From Vulgatibacter incomptus (lineage in GTDB: Bacteria; Myxococcota; Myxococcia; Myxococcales; Vulgatibacteraceae): a stretch of 64,000 bases of DNA. The stretch spans positions 2,105,501-2,169,500 of the forward strand of contig NZ_CP012332.1 of NCBI RefSeq assembly GCF_001263175.1, in the 5' to 3' direction. Positions 17,022-27,337 of the stretch are shown here, in pieces. Position 1 is the stretch's first letter, and each line of letters begins with the position of its first letter. The position numbers were made by a program, and so were the translations under genes. The notes beneath the pieces are model-generated. The model did no database searches, had not been told where the DNA came from, and saw nothing but the letters and a program-made list of their open reading frames with translations.

Positions 17022-18824
17022 TCAGAACTTCCAGGTGAGACCTCCCTGGAACGCCTCGTGTACGGAGCCGTCGAGGCCGAGGCGGACGGAGGCGTAGCCG
17101 TCGACGAAGACGTCGTCGAGGAGCTCGACGGAGGCGAGCGGGAGGGGGCTGGCGCCCAGGTTCAGGCTGGAGCCGAGCTCGACCTGCGGCCTGTCGGACG
17201 AGTCGATCGAGCGGGCGAAGAGCGGGGTCGCCGGATCCAGGCGATCGATCAGGCCTGCGCCTGCGGCGAGTGAGACGCGCTCGCTGAGGCGAAGGATCCA
17301 GCCGCCTCGGACTGCCCACTGCCACCGGCGGAAGGCGGACGACGCTGCTCGCGGATCCACCGCGACGGTCCCGGCCTCCAGGCCCAGCATCAGGCTGCTC
17401 CGGTTCCCGAGGTAGAGGCGAGCCTGGCTGCCCAGCATGGGGAGCCAGTAGAGCCCGTCGCTCGTGTACGCCGGGCCGAGGCGGGTGTGGAGGATCGCCT
17501 CGAAGGCGCCGGGCCGGCCCAGGCGCCACGAGACGGCGACGGGGAGAGGCGCCAACTCGACTCGGTCGGTGAGACCGACGCGGAGCCCGACGAAGCCGCC
17601 GAGCTCGGCGTCTGCGTTCCCGGTGTAGCGGGCGCTCGAGAGCGTCCGGCCCATAGCGAGCTGCAGCGCCCATTGGCCGGGCGAGAGCGTCGAAGGCGGA
17701 GGCTCGGCGGCGCCCTTCGACGCCAGGGGCTCCCTTCCGACGGCGTGGAGCTGGTCTTCCCGGAGCTCCAGGCGGGCGCCGGCCTTCAGATCGAGCTCCC
17801 GCGCGAAGGTGCCGGCCTCGGTCCGCCGGCGCACGAGGTACCGGCCCGCCGGAAGGGCGGCGACGACCCGCCTCCTGCCCGGCGGCAGCTCGAGGACCTG
17901 GAGCCCGGTGTCGAGGCGGATGAGCTGGAGCGGGCCCTCCTCCTGCAGGAGGGCGACCTGGTTCGGGCTGCCCTCGATCCGCGCGAGGGTGAGGTCGCGG
18001 CGGCCGCGCAGGTTGACCTCGAAGCTCGGGCGCTGCGGCTGGCCCGTGGCGAGGGCGCTGTCGCGCACGGTGAGGAGCTGGGCGTAGTCGAAGGCCTCGT
18101 GGAGGGTGACCTCGCCCCGCCCGTTCCGGTCGGCGGCGCCGCGGAGGGCGGCGACCAGGTGGTGGGTGAAGAAGGATCCACCGAGGGCCTCCGACTCGTG
18201 GGCGTCGTCGAGGCCGGAGCTCGCCGCGAGGAGCACGGAGCCTTCGCTCCCGAGGACCAGCGGCGCCTCCACCTCGAAGTCGGGGGCGGGGCGGAGCCCC
18301 TTGGCGCCCGTCCACGCGCCGCCGTTGCACGCGTCGACGATGCCGACCCGCACGGCGGCCCGTGGGTCGGAGAGGCGCCGCTTCAGCTCGGCCAGCGGCA
18401 GCGGCCTGCCGCCGGAATAGAGCGCGGCGCCGTCGGCGTGGCCGGAGAAGTAGAAGAGGAGGAGCGTCTCCCCGCTCGTGGCTCCGAGGGCGGCGAGGCG
18501 ACGATCGAGGGCCCGCAGGATCTCTTCGGGGCGGGCGTCGAGGAAGGTCTCGACGTCGGACGGGGAGAAGCCGGCGACCTCGACGAGCGTCCGCGCGAGG
18601 CTCTGCGCGTCGTCGTGGGCGTAGCGGAGCGCGCGGCGGCCATCGACGGCGGCGTTCGCCCCGACGATCACGGCCATCCGGGTGGCGGCGAGAGCGGGCG
18701 ACGCGAGGGCCAGGAGCGCGAGACCGAGGATCGCAGATGGCAGGAGGGCGAGAGCGCGACCGCCTCCGCGGGCCGGGAGAGGTCCCCCTGCCCCTGGCGG
18801 CCCGATCCCGCTGTCGCCGATCAT
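17022..18824 (-). CDS. Exported caspase-like peptidase fused to a C-terminal beta-barrel
   Basis: This 600-residue protein has an N-terminal hydrophobic segment ending PALAA (cleavage near residue 47). A caspase/metacaspase-like p20 domain at about 48-290 has His129 in FYFSGHADG and Cys166 in DACNGGA as the expected dyad. A middle region carries a PEGA-like strand pattern (PPGRRRVVAALPAGRYLVRR). Residues about 378-600 form a beta-barrel-like module that is a paralog of the protein encoded at 11381-12154. If exported as predicted, the protease would face the periplasm while the barrel sits in the outer membrane. The start ATG overlaps the anti-sigma stop by four bases (ATGA). Protease activity and targets are inference. 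Confidence 0.82.
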   Translation of the reverse strand: MIGDSGIGPPGAGGPLPARGGGRALALLPSAILGLALLALASPALAATRMAVIVGANAAVDGRRALRYAHDDAQSLARTLVEVAGFSPSDVETFLDARPEEILRALDRRLAALGATSGETLLLFYFSGHADGAALYSGGRPLPLAELKRRLSDPRAAVRVGIVDACNGGAWTGAKGLRPAPDFEVEAPLVLGSEGSVLLAASSGLDDAHESEALGGSFFTHHLVAALRGAADRNGRGEVTLHEAFDYAQLLTVRDSALATGQPQRPSFEVNLRGRRDLTLARIEGSPNQVALLQEEGPLQLIRLDTGLQVLELPPGRRRVVAALPAGRYLVRRRTEAGTFARELDLKAGARLELREDQLHAVGREPLASKGAAEPPPSTLSPGQWALQLAMGRTLSSARYTGNADAELGGFVGLRVGLTDRVELAPLPVAVSWRLGRPGAFEAILHTRLGPAYTSDGLYWLPMLGSQARLYLGNRSSLMLGLEAGTVAVDPRAASSAFRRWQWAVRGGWILRLSERVSLAAGAGLIDRLDPATPLFARSIDSSDRPQVELGSSLNLGASPLPLASVELLDDVFVDGYASVRLGLDGSVHEAFQGGLTWKF

Positions 18825-19486
18825 CTCCCGGCCTTCGGGATCGCGAGCTCGGTGCGCCACGCGGCTCGGTCGAGGCCGACCGGGCCCCGGTCCAGCGCGA
18901 TGGCGAGGCGCTCCGCGCCTGGCGCCGGATCGAGCTCCCAGGTCCCCGGGACGAAGAAGGGACCCGAGCCGGGAACCTCGCCCTCGAAGAGCGGGGTCCA
19001 GGATCCCGACGCCGGATCCCACATGGCGAGGAGGGCGTGGGTGTAGGACTCCGGCGTGATGCGCACGCGAAGCCGGTCGCCGGGCTGCAGCGCGGTGGCG
19101 CCGTCCCAGAGGCGCACCCGCTCTCCCCTCTTGACGTAGATCGCCACGGAGGGCGCGCCCTTGGCCGCGATCCATCCGGGCGTCTCGTCCGCGGGCGGCT
19201 CCGCGACCCGCGCGTGCCCGAACCAGCCCAAGGCGACGCCAGCGGCGAGGGCCGGCCCGGCGATCCCGGCCCAGAGCCTCGGGCGGCGGGTCGCCGGGAG
19301 CACGGTGACCATGTTCTGGCGGCGCAGCCGATCCCGGAGGTCCGGGAGGTGCGGGAGCTCTCCCGGATCCACCCGAGCCAGGTGGGCCGAGCAGCTCGTG
19401 CAGGCGCCCACGTGCCGCCGCACCTCGGGCAGATCTTCACCCAGCGCGAGTCGGTCGAGCACCAGGAAGGATGGATGTCCGCTCAT
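18821..19486 (-). CDS. Membrane anti-sigma factor with zinc-finger and DUF4384-like domain
   Basis: This is a 221-residue single-pass membrane protein. The N-terminus carries the anti-sigma zinc motif His25-x3-Cys29-x2-Cys32 (RRHVGACTSC), which in this family grips the sigma factor. A single transmembrane helix spans about 71-90 (LWAGIAGPALAAGVALGWFG). The periplasmic part, about 100-221, resembles DUF4384: a beta-rich region beginning YVKRGERVRLWDGATALQPG, as seen in many bacterial stress and kinase proteins. It should hold the ECF sigma factor encoded just upstream until an envelope signal releases it. Start and stop overlap the neighbouring genes by four bases each, so sigma, anti-sigma and caspase are co-translated. 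Confidence 0.85.
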   Translation of the reverse strand: MSGHPSFLVLDRLALGEDLPEVRRHVGACTSCSAHLARVDPGELPHLPDLRDRLRRQNMVTVLPATRRPRLWAGIAGPALAAGVALGWFGHARVAEPPADETPGWIAAKGAPSVAIYVKRGERVRLWDGATALQPGDRLRVRITPESYTHALLAMWDPASGSWTPLFEGEVPGSGPFFVPGTWELDPAPGAERLAIALDRGPVGLDRAAWRTELAIPKAGR

Positions 19487-19956
19487 ACCCCGACCTCCTC
19501 CGCCCGGCGGCGGTCGAAGCGCTCGAGGAGCCTGCGGACGGTTCGCTCCGAGGCCCCGAGGATCCCGGCGATCTCGAGCTGACCCAGCCGATCGAAGCGT
19601 TGGAGGATCGCCGCCTCGAGCTCACGGGGCGGCGTGGTCCTGGCGAGCCGCTCCAGCTCCCAGCGCGCCTCCAGGACTCCGTCGGGGCCTGGGCTTTCGA
19701 CTTCGAGAGGAAGCGACGTGTTCGCGATCCGCTTGCGCTGCCGGAGCCTGTCGACTGCGAGGCGTGTGCTGGTCCGATACGCCCACGCCGTGACCGTGCG
19801 GGGATCGCTCCCCGCGAGCCCGTTCTGCCAGAGGCGGATGAAGGTCTCCTGGGCCACGTCCTGTGCCTCGTCGGGATCGGCGAGCATGCGGGCACACTTC
19901 TCCCGAATCATCGGAAAGCACCTCCGATAGGCCTCGTCGAGGGTCTCGCGATCCAC
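19483..19956 (-). CDS. ECF-type RNA polymerase sigma factor
   Basis: This is a 157-residue alternative sigma factor with only regions 2 and 4. Region 2 includes ADPDEAQDVAQETFIRLW, the helix that binds core polymerase. Region 4 ends in the helix-turn-helix LEIAGILGASERTVRRLL. It is the first gene of the operon and its TGA overlaps the anti-sigma ATG. ECF sigma factors usually activate their own operon, so the caspase-barrel gene is the most likely regulon member here. I cannot identify the promoter sequence with confidence in the 125 bases upstream. The family is ECF; the subgroup is not determined. Confidence 0.92.
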   Translation of the reverse strand: MDRETLDEAYRRCFPMIREKCARMLADPDEAQDVAQETFIRLWQNGLAGSDPRTVTAWAYRTSTRLAVDRLRQRKRIANTSLPLEVESPGPDGVLEARWELERLARTTPPRELEAAILQRFDRLGQLEIAGILGASERTVRRLLERFDRRRAEEVGV

Positions 19957-20081
19957 GTCGCTCCCGGTAATTGCGGCGTCTCGAAGCTAGGGACGAACAG
20001 CGCAGGGGAATCCGGACACGGTACACGGATTCGACACAAACGTGGTCCGACGCAAGGTCCGGGAGAGGGGTACCCCTTCCG

Positions 20082-21128
20082 CTACGGGATCGCGAGGGCG
20101 CCGTCGAAGTCCTGGTAGAGCGTCACGCCCCGCTCGTTCAGCCGCCCTTCCTCGTAGGCGATGCACCGCCTCATGGCGATCAGGGCGATCTCGAGCTGGT
20201 CGCGGGTGGGCTCCTTGGTGGTGATCCGCTGCAGCCAGAGGCCGGGCCCCGTGAGGGCGCGGAGGATCGGATTGCGCGGACGCTTCGCAGACAGCCGCTG
20301 GATCTCGTAGGAGAGGCCGGCCACCGGGATCATCAGGGGCAGCTTCACGCCGAGGAGCAGGAGCGTGTTCGCGAGGTCGCTCGTGGCGAGGCGGGGGAGC
20401 ATCGGGAAGACGGTGGCGAAGAGCACGATCGACACGCCCACCACCAGCAGGAGGAAGCTCGTGCCGCAGCGGGGGTGGAGGGTGGTCTGGGCCTCGGCGT
20501 CGTCGACCGAGAGCTTCGTGCCCTTCTCGTACGCCCAGATCGCCTTGTGCTCGGCGCCGTGGAACTGGAAGACCCGCCGGATGTCGGGCAGCCGGGAGAT
20601 CAGCCCCAGGTACACGAGGAAGATCACCAGGCGCAGCGCGCCGTCGAGGGCGTGGAAGGCGAACTGGGTGGTGTCGAGGGGATGCCCGACGAGCTGGCCG
20701 ATGCCCCAGGTGAGGAGGTGGGGCACCCCCACGAAGAGGCCGAGGCCGAAGGCGAGCGAGAGCGCGAGGGTCGCGCCGATGGCGGCCTGCGAGGGCTTCT
20801 CGCCCTGCTTGCCCCCCTCCTCCGGCGGCGCAGCGTGCTCGGCGGAGAAGTTCAGCGCCGCGAAGCCGTTCCAGAGGCTCTCGATCAGGACGACCGCGCC
20901 GCGGAGCAGCGGGAGCCGGAAGAGCCGATAGCGGGTGAAGAGGTTGTCCCACGGCTCGGCCCGCACGGCGATGCCGCCGTCCGGCTTGCGCACGGCGACG
21001 ACGAAGCTGCCGGGCGAGCGCATCATCACGCCCTCGAGCACCGCCTGGCCCCCGATGTAGGGCTTTGCGGCGTCGGCGAGAAGCAGCGGCAGGATCCTCC
21101 GCCAGCGGGACGGCTTTCGATCGTTCAC
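20082..21128 (-). CDS. DUF1385 membrane protein
   Basis: This is an integral membrane protein of 348 residues belonging to the conserved DUF1385 family, whose biochemical role is unknown. The family start GGQAVLEGVMMRSP is at about residue 22. The mid-protein motif FHGAEHKAIWAYE and the later LHPRCGTSFLL, with its conserved His and Cys, are diagnostic. About four or five hydrophobic helices follow the family pattern. I chose the GTG at 21128 (VNDRKPSRWRR) because GGAGG lies nine bases upstream; the frame is open further 5' but that part looks non-coding. In many bacteria this gene lies next to rpmE and prfA. Here rpmE is immediately upstream and prfA is not seen. Confidence 0.92.
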   Translation of the reverse strand: MNDRKPSRWRRILPLLLADAAKPYIGGQAVLEGVMMRSPGSFVVAVRKPDGGIAVRAEPWDNLFTRYRLFRLPLLRGAVVLIESLWNGFAALNFSAEHAAPPEEGGKQGEKPSQAAIGATLALSLAFGLGLFVGVPHLLTWGIGQLVGHPLDTTQFAFHALDGALRLVIFLVYLGLISRLPDIRRVFQFHGAEHKAIWAYEKGTKLSVDDAEAQTTLHPRCGTSFLLLVVGVSIVLFATVFPMLPRLATSDLANTLLLLGVKLPLMIPVAGLSYEIQRLSAKRPRNPILRALTGPGLWLQRITTKEPTRDQLEIALIAMRRCIAYEEGRLNERGVTLYQDFDGALAIP

Positions 21129-21284
21129 GTCATCCTCCGCCCTGGGCCCCGAAGGCGCCCTCGCACGCGATACGCGGCTCTTGGGAGCACAGCCCTCCCA
21201 GGTTGCTACCACAGGCTCAACAAGATGCACGGTCCAATCGATCAGACAGCCGGATCGGACCTCCGGTTTGGACCCTGGAAACAC

Positions 21285-21329
21285 CGCTGCCCGTGGAAGC
21301 CGCTCGAAGAACGGACGCCACGGGCAGCG
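21285..21329 (-). terminator. Intrinsic terminator of rpmE
   Basis: Perfect 12-bp arms CGCTGCCCGTGG and CCACGGGCAGCG enclose a 21-base loop, 25 bases beyond the rpmE stop on the minus strand. The sequence after it in that direction is GTGTTTCC, a short T-run. Confidence 0.7.
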
Positions 21330-21353
21330 AAGCTACGCAGAAAGGCGCTGAAA

Positions 21354-21557
21354 CTAGGCCTTCTTGGCGTACTTGTTCCGGAACCGCTCGACCCGGCCCT
21401 GGGTGTCGATCAGCTTCTGCGTGCCGGTGTAGAACGGGTGGCACGCCGAGCAGACTTCGACCTGGAAGCTGCCGCGGGTGGAGTGGGTCTGGTAGACCGC
21501 CCCGCAGGCACAGGTGATGGTCGAGTCCGGGTACTTCGGGTGGATGCCTTCCTTCAT
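21354..21557 (-). CDS. rpmE: 50S ribosomal protein L31
   Basis: This is a small ribosomal protein of 67 residues that bridges the large and small subunits at the central protuberance. It is the zinc-binding (C+) form: Cys16 and Cys18 in the CACG motif, and Cys36 and Cys39 in [11 protein letters not shown]. The conserved N-terminus [10 protein letters not shown] and the C-terminal VERFRNKY are present. Zinc-containing L31 acts as a zinc store that can be replaced by a zinc-free paralog under starvation; no such paralog is in the window. It lies 110 bases downstream of rho on the same strand and is followed by a strong hairpin terminator. Confidence 0.97.
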   Translation of the reverse strand: MKEGIHPKYPDSTITCACGAVYQTHSTRGSFQVEVCSACHPFYTGTQKLIDTQGRVERFRNKYAKKA

Positions 21558-21667
21558 GGTGTCGCTCCGATTTGCCAGCTCTTACACCAGCGCCCCATTG
21601 CGCCGGTGGTCCGGTGGCTCGCCGGCGGTTCATGCCAGACCGGCGGAACTTCGTCAAACGTCGAGAT

Positions 21668-23380
21668 TCAACGAATCATGGACTCGAGGAATTCCACGTT
21701 CGAGGCGGTGCCCCGCAGCTTCGAGAGGAGGAACTCCATCGAGTCGATAGTGGACAGCGGGTGCAGGAGCTGCCGAAGGACCCAGACCCGGTTCAGGGTC
21801 ATCTGATCCATGAGCAGCTCCTCCTTGCGCGTGCCGGACTTGTTGATGTCCAGCGTGGGGAAGATCCGCTTCTCCATCAGCTTGCGGTCGAGGACGATCT
21901 CGGAGTTGCCGGTGCCCTTGAACTCCTCGAAGATCACCTCGTCCATGCGCGAGCCGGTGTCGACGAGGGCCGTGCCGATGATGGTGAGCGAGCCGCCCTC
22001 CTCGATGTTTCGCGCGGCGCCGAAGAAGCGCTTGGGCTTGTGCAGCGCGTTGGAGTCGACGCCGCCCGAGAGGATCTTCCCGGACGCCGGGACCACCGCG
22101 TTGTAGGCCCGCGCGAGGCGCGTGATCGAGTCGAGGAGGATCACCACGTCCTTGCCCGTCTCGGTGAGGCGCTTGGCCTTCTCGATCACCATCTCGGCGA
22201 CCGCGACGTGGCGGGTGGCGGGCTCGTCGAAGGTCGAGGAGATCACCTCGCCCTGCACGCTCCGCTCCATGTCGGTGACCTCCTCGGGCCGCTCGTCGAT
22301 GAGCAGCACGATCAGGTGCACCTCCGGATGGTTGGTGGTGATGGCGTGCGCCATGTTCTGCAGGAGCACGGTCTTGCCGGCCCTCGGCGGCGCGACGATG
22401 AGGCAGCGCTGGCCCTTCCCGATCGGCACGAGGAGGTCGATGATCCGCGTGGTCATCTCCACCGACTCGTGCTCGAGGGTGAGCTTCCGGTTGGGATAGA
22501 GGGGCGTGAGGTTGTCGAAGAGGACCTTCGCCGCGTTCTCCTCCGGCGGGCCGAAGTTCACGGCCTCGACCTTCAGGAGCGCGAAGTAGCGCTCGCCCTC
22601 CTTGGGCTGGCGCACCTGCCCGCTGATCGAGTCGCCGGTCCGGAGGCCGAAGCGGCGGATCTGCGAGGGCGAGACGTAGATGTCGTCGGGGCCCGGCAGG
22701 TAGGAGAAGTCGGGAGAGCGCAGGAAGCCGAAGCCATCGGGGAGCACCTCGAGTGTTCCCTCCCCGTACACCCTCCCCCGCTTCACCGCCTGGGCCTGGA
22801 GGATCTCGAAGATGAGATCCTGCTTGCGCATGCCGCCGGGACCCTCGACGCCGAGGTCCTGCGCCATGTGCGCGAGCTGCGCCGTCTTGAGGCGCTTGAG
22901 CTCGGAGAGGTTGATCACGATCTCTTCGGCGCCGGGCTCGAGCTCGGCCGCCGCGAGGCTCTCCTGATCCTCCTCGATGTCGAAGACCGGCGCCTTCGGC
23001 CCGGGGGCTCCCCGCTCACCCCGCTCTCCCCGTCCGCGCCTGCCGCGCTCTTTGCCTCCGAGCGCCCGCCGGGGTGCCGACGGCGACGGGATCTCGGCCC
23101 GGGGCGCCCCGCCGCCGGCGTGCCGCCTCTCCTCGTGACGAGCCTCGGCCGCGGCCTCCGCCGGCGCTGCGGCGGGAGCCTGGGGCTCGGCCTCGGGAGC
23201 GCGCGCCTCGGCGGGCTCCGCCGCTTCGACGGGCCCGGCCCTGGGCTTGCCGCGGCGTGCGCGGGGGGCAGGCTCGGCCGCGGGCTCGGGGCGCGTCTCG
23301 GCGGAGACCGGCTCGGTCTTCTCGGCGGTCGCCTTGCGGCTGCGCGCGCGGGTGGGGCTTTCGGAGGAGCGCTCGGTCAC
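21668..23380 (-). CDS. rho: Transcription termination factor Rho with long N-terminal extension
   Basis: This is a hexameric RNA-dependent ATPase that ends transcription of untranslated RNA. Residues from about 150 carry the Rho_N helical domain ([20 protein letters not shown]), the cold-shock RNA-binding domain with [13 protein letters not shown], and the motor with Walker A APPRAGKT near residue 332 and the Q and R loops. At 570 residues it is about 150 longer than E. coli Rho. The extra part is N-terminal, rich in Ala, Pro, Glu and Arg, and looks disordered, as in other high-GC bacteria where it aids RNA binding. A good sigma-70 promoter lies about 160-185 bases upstream, leaving a long leader where autoregulation is possible. 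Confidence 0.96.
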   Translation of the reverse strand: MTERSSESPTRARSRKATAEKTEPVSAETRPEPAAEPAPRARRGKPRAGPVEAAEPAEARAPEAEPQAPAAAPAEAAAEARHEERRHAGGGAPRAEIPSPSAPRRALGGKERGRRGRGERGERGAPGPKAPVFDIEEDQESLAAAELEPGAEEIVINLSELKRLKTAQLAHMAQDLGVEGPGGMRKQDLIFEILQAQAVKRGRVYGEGTLEVLPDGFGFLRSPDFSYLPGPDDIYVSPSQIRRFGLRTGDSISGQVRQPKEGERYFALLKVEAVNFGPPEENAAKVLFDNLTPLYPNRKLTLEHESVEMTTRIIDLLVPIGKGQRCLIVAPPRAGKTVLLQNMAHAITTNHPEVHLIVLLIDERPEEVTDMERSVQGEVISSTFDEPATRHVAVAEMVIEKAKRLTETGKDVVILLDSITRLARAYNAVVPASGKILSGGVDSNALHKPKRFFGAARNIEEGGSLTIIGTALVDTGSRMDEVIFEEFKGTGNSEIVLDRKLMEKRIFPTLDINKSGTRKEELLMDQMTLNRVWVLRQLLHPLSTIDSMEFLLSKLRGTASNVEFLESMIR

Positions 23381-23538
23381 GGCTTGTCGTCTCGTGGCAT
23401 GAAGTCGTCGCGAGTTCGGGAGCTGCCGACCGGAGTCGATCTCGGCGAGCGTACGAATGGTCTCGGCGAACGTGAGGAAGGACCCCGCGGAACCCAGCGG
23501 GGGAGTTTGGTAGGGATGGCGGTGAGTGCCGACCGGAA

Positions 23539-23566
23539 GCTATAGCTCGCGAATCGGCCGTGTCAA
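23539..23566 (-). promoter_or_regulatory. Sigma-70 promoter for rho
   Basis: On the minus strand a perfect -35 TTGACA (23566-23561) is followed after 16 bases by TATAGC (23544-23539). It points towards rho and gives a leader of about 150 bases. The rest of the 360-base gap between rho and ligA (23381-23740) shows no reading frame that I can support. It contains short direct repeats of TCTCGGCGA. Confidence 0.7.
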
Positions 23567-23728
23567 TAGGTGGCCGATTGAATCGGAGGGCCCCCGATTG
23601 CTTCGCGATCGAGGCAGCGTTTCCGTGCGACGCGCCCCGCTCCCGTCCGTTTCACTCGGGGCGAAAGCGTACGGAAGCCGTCTCGTAGGCCTTCGATCTC
23701 TCGTGTAGACGAAGTCGAGCTGGGGTAG

Positions 23729-26172
<2,444 letters not shown>

Positions 26173-26178
26173 CCGCGC

Positions 26179-26631
26179 TTATTCCGCCGCGAGGAGGCGA
26201 TCGAGGGTCTGCTGGACCATCGGCAGCACCTTCTCGCCCGACATGTAGAGGCGGAGCTGCCCCTCCTTGTCGAAGACGTAGTACGCGGGGACGTACTCGT
26301 TCTCGAAGGCGTCGGTGATGGCGTGCGTGTTATCGACCGCGGTCGTGTGCGCGATCGCGTACTGGTCCACCGCGGCGCGTACGTCGGCGACGTTGGTGTC
26401 CGCCTCCTGCCGGGGCATGTGGATTGACACGAAGCGAACGCCCTTGTCCTCGTAGGCCTGCTTCCACTCGTTCAAGGTGGGCAGATGCGGCTTGCAGATC
26501 CCGCAGCTCACCGCCCAGAAGTGCACGAGGGTGACGTGACCCTTGAGCTGGGCGGGATCGATCGGGCCGCCGTGGATCCAGTCGGTGGCGCCAGAGAGAT
26601 CGGGCATCGGGCTGCGAAGCTTCATGGCCAT
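26179..26631 (-). CDS. Thioredoxin-like (TlpA/redoxin) protein
   Basis: This is a thiol-redox protein of 150 residues with a thioredoxin fold of the TlpA/AhpC-TSA type. The active site is Cys43-Gly-Ile-Cys46 in FWAVSCGICKPHLP. The cis-Pro lies in NEYVPAYYVFDKEGQ. There is no signal peptide when the ATG giving MAMKLRSPMPDL is used; the longer frame adds a Cys-containing, non-conserved leader that I reject. It is therefore probably cytoplasmic, unlike classical TlpA. A GAGGAG lies about 12 bases upstream. It faces the ligA-acyP pair tail to tail with a gap of only six bases. Its redox partner is not evident. Confidence 0.85.
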   Translation of the reverse strand: MAMKLRSPMPDLSGATDWIHGGPIDPAQLKGHVTLVHFWAVSCGICKPHLPTLNEWKQAYEDKGVRFVSIHMPRQEADTNVADVRAAVDQYAIAHTTAVDNTHAITDAFENEYVPAYYVFDKEGQLRLYMSGEKVLPMVQQTLDRLLAAE

Positions 26632-26708
26632 GGTCGTCGCTCCTCGTGTCGAGATGGGAAACCGTCGGTCGCTTGGATGCCCGGCAGCTTCGCATGTTTC
26701 AAGTGGCC

Positions 26709-27011
26709 TCAACGGATCGGGAGCCTCACGACTACCTGCGCGCGATCCGGAGAGAGGCGGAGCTCGACGCGCCCCTCGGCGAGGATGCGGGCCAAGTTTC
26801 CCAGCGCCTCGCCCGGCAGCAGATCGAAGAGCTGGCCCTCGAGCCGACTGTAGTAGTGGACCCTGTCCTCCCCGACCTCGCGAGGCGGGGCACGGAGCGC
26901 CTGAGCCGGCACGGCCGCCTCGCCCTCATCCTCGGGCGGAGGGAGGCTGGCGGCCGGCGGCAAGGCAGCCAGGAGCAGGAGCGCGGGCATGAGTACGGGG
27001 CGTCTGCGCAA
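26709..27011 (-). CDS. Hypothetical secreted protein
   Basis: I do not recognise this small protein of about 100 residues. It begins with a good signal peptide (RRRPVLMPALLLLAALPPAAS) followed by an acidic/Pro-rich linker. The compact C-terminal half ends GRVELRLSPDRAQVVVRLPIR. The start is uncertain: a TTG at 27011 has AGGAGG 11 bases upstream and gives the full signal peptide, while an ATG seven codons on would also work. It is upstream of the thioredoxin-like gene on the same strand with about 75 bases between. Nothing else about its role can be read from the sequence. Confidence 0.5.
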   Translation of the reverse strand: MRRRPVLMPALLLLAALPPAASLPPPEDEGEAAVPAQALRAPPREVGEDRVHYYSRLEGQLFDLLPGEALGNLARILAEGRVELRLSPDRAQVVVRLPIR

Positions 27012-27170
27012 GGGCGTCGATACCTCCTCATCGGGGACGGTGGAGACGAGGCCGCTCGTGGGGCAACCCGTTGGAGAGGGTTGACGCGCGATTTCCACGG
27101 GAGGCGGTCCGATAGGCGTCGCGGACGAGTCACCGCAGGCGCATGAACCCCGGCCGTCGCGGGTTCAAGG

Positions 27171-27278
27171 AGCGTATGAAGAAATCGGTCCCGCCTGAGG
27201 CGGGGCCGACTTCTTCAGCCGCGCTCCGCGCGGAAGCGCTCTCTTTTTCGTCTGCTACGCCTCCGGCTCCGCGCCGCG
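27171..27278 (-). repeat. Dispersed palindromic element, copy 1
   Basis: In minus orientation this matches the element consensus: a GCGGAGCCGGAGGC start, CGCTTCCGCGCGGAGCGCGG, then a long hairpin (27178-27216) with arms GAAGAAATCGG-CCCGCC and its near complement. It lies upstream of lnt and is inverted relative to copy 2 inside that gene. The remaining bases of the 326-base gap (27012-27337) show nothing further. Confidence 0.75.
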
Positions 27279-27337
27279 GCCCGCCGCGAGGTGGAGGATC
27301 GTTGACCACCCGAAGCTCGCTTCCCTATCGTCGCGGC

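Noticed and set aside
27143-27337. In-frame 5' extension of lnt to an upstream ATG
   Set aside because: The extension is repeat copy 1 and GC-rich filler; the membrane-helix start and GTG fit the family.
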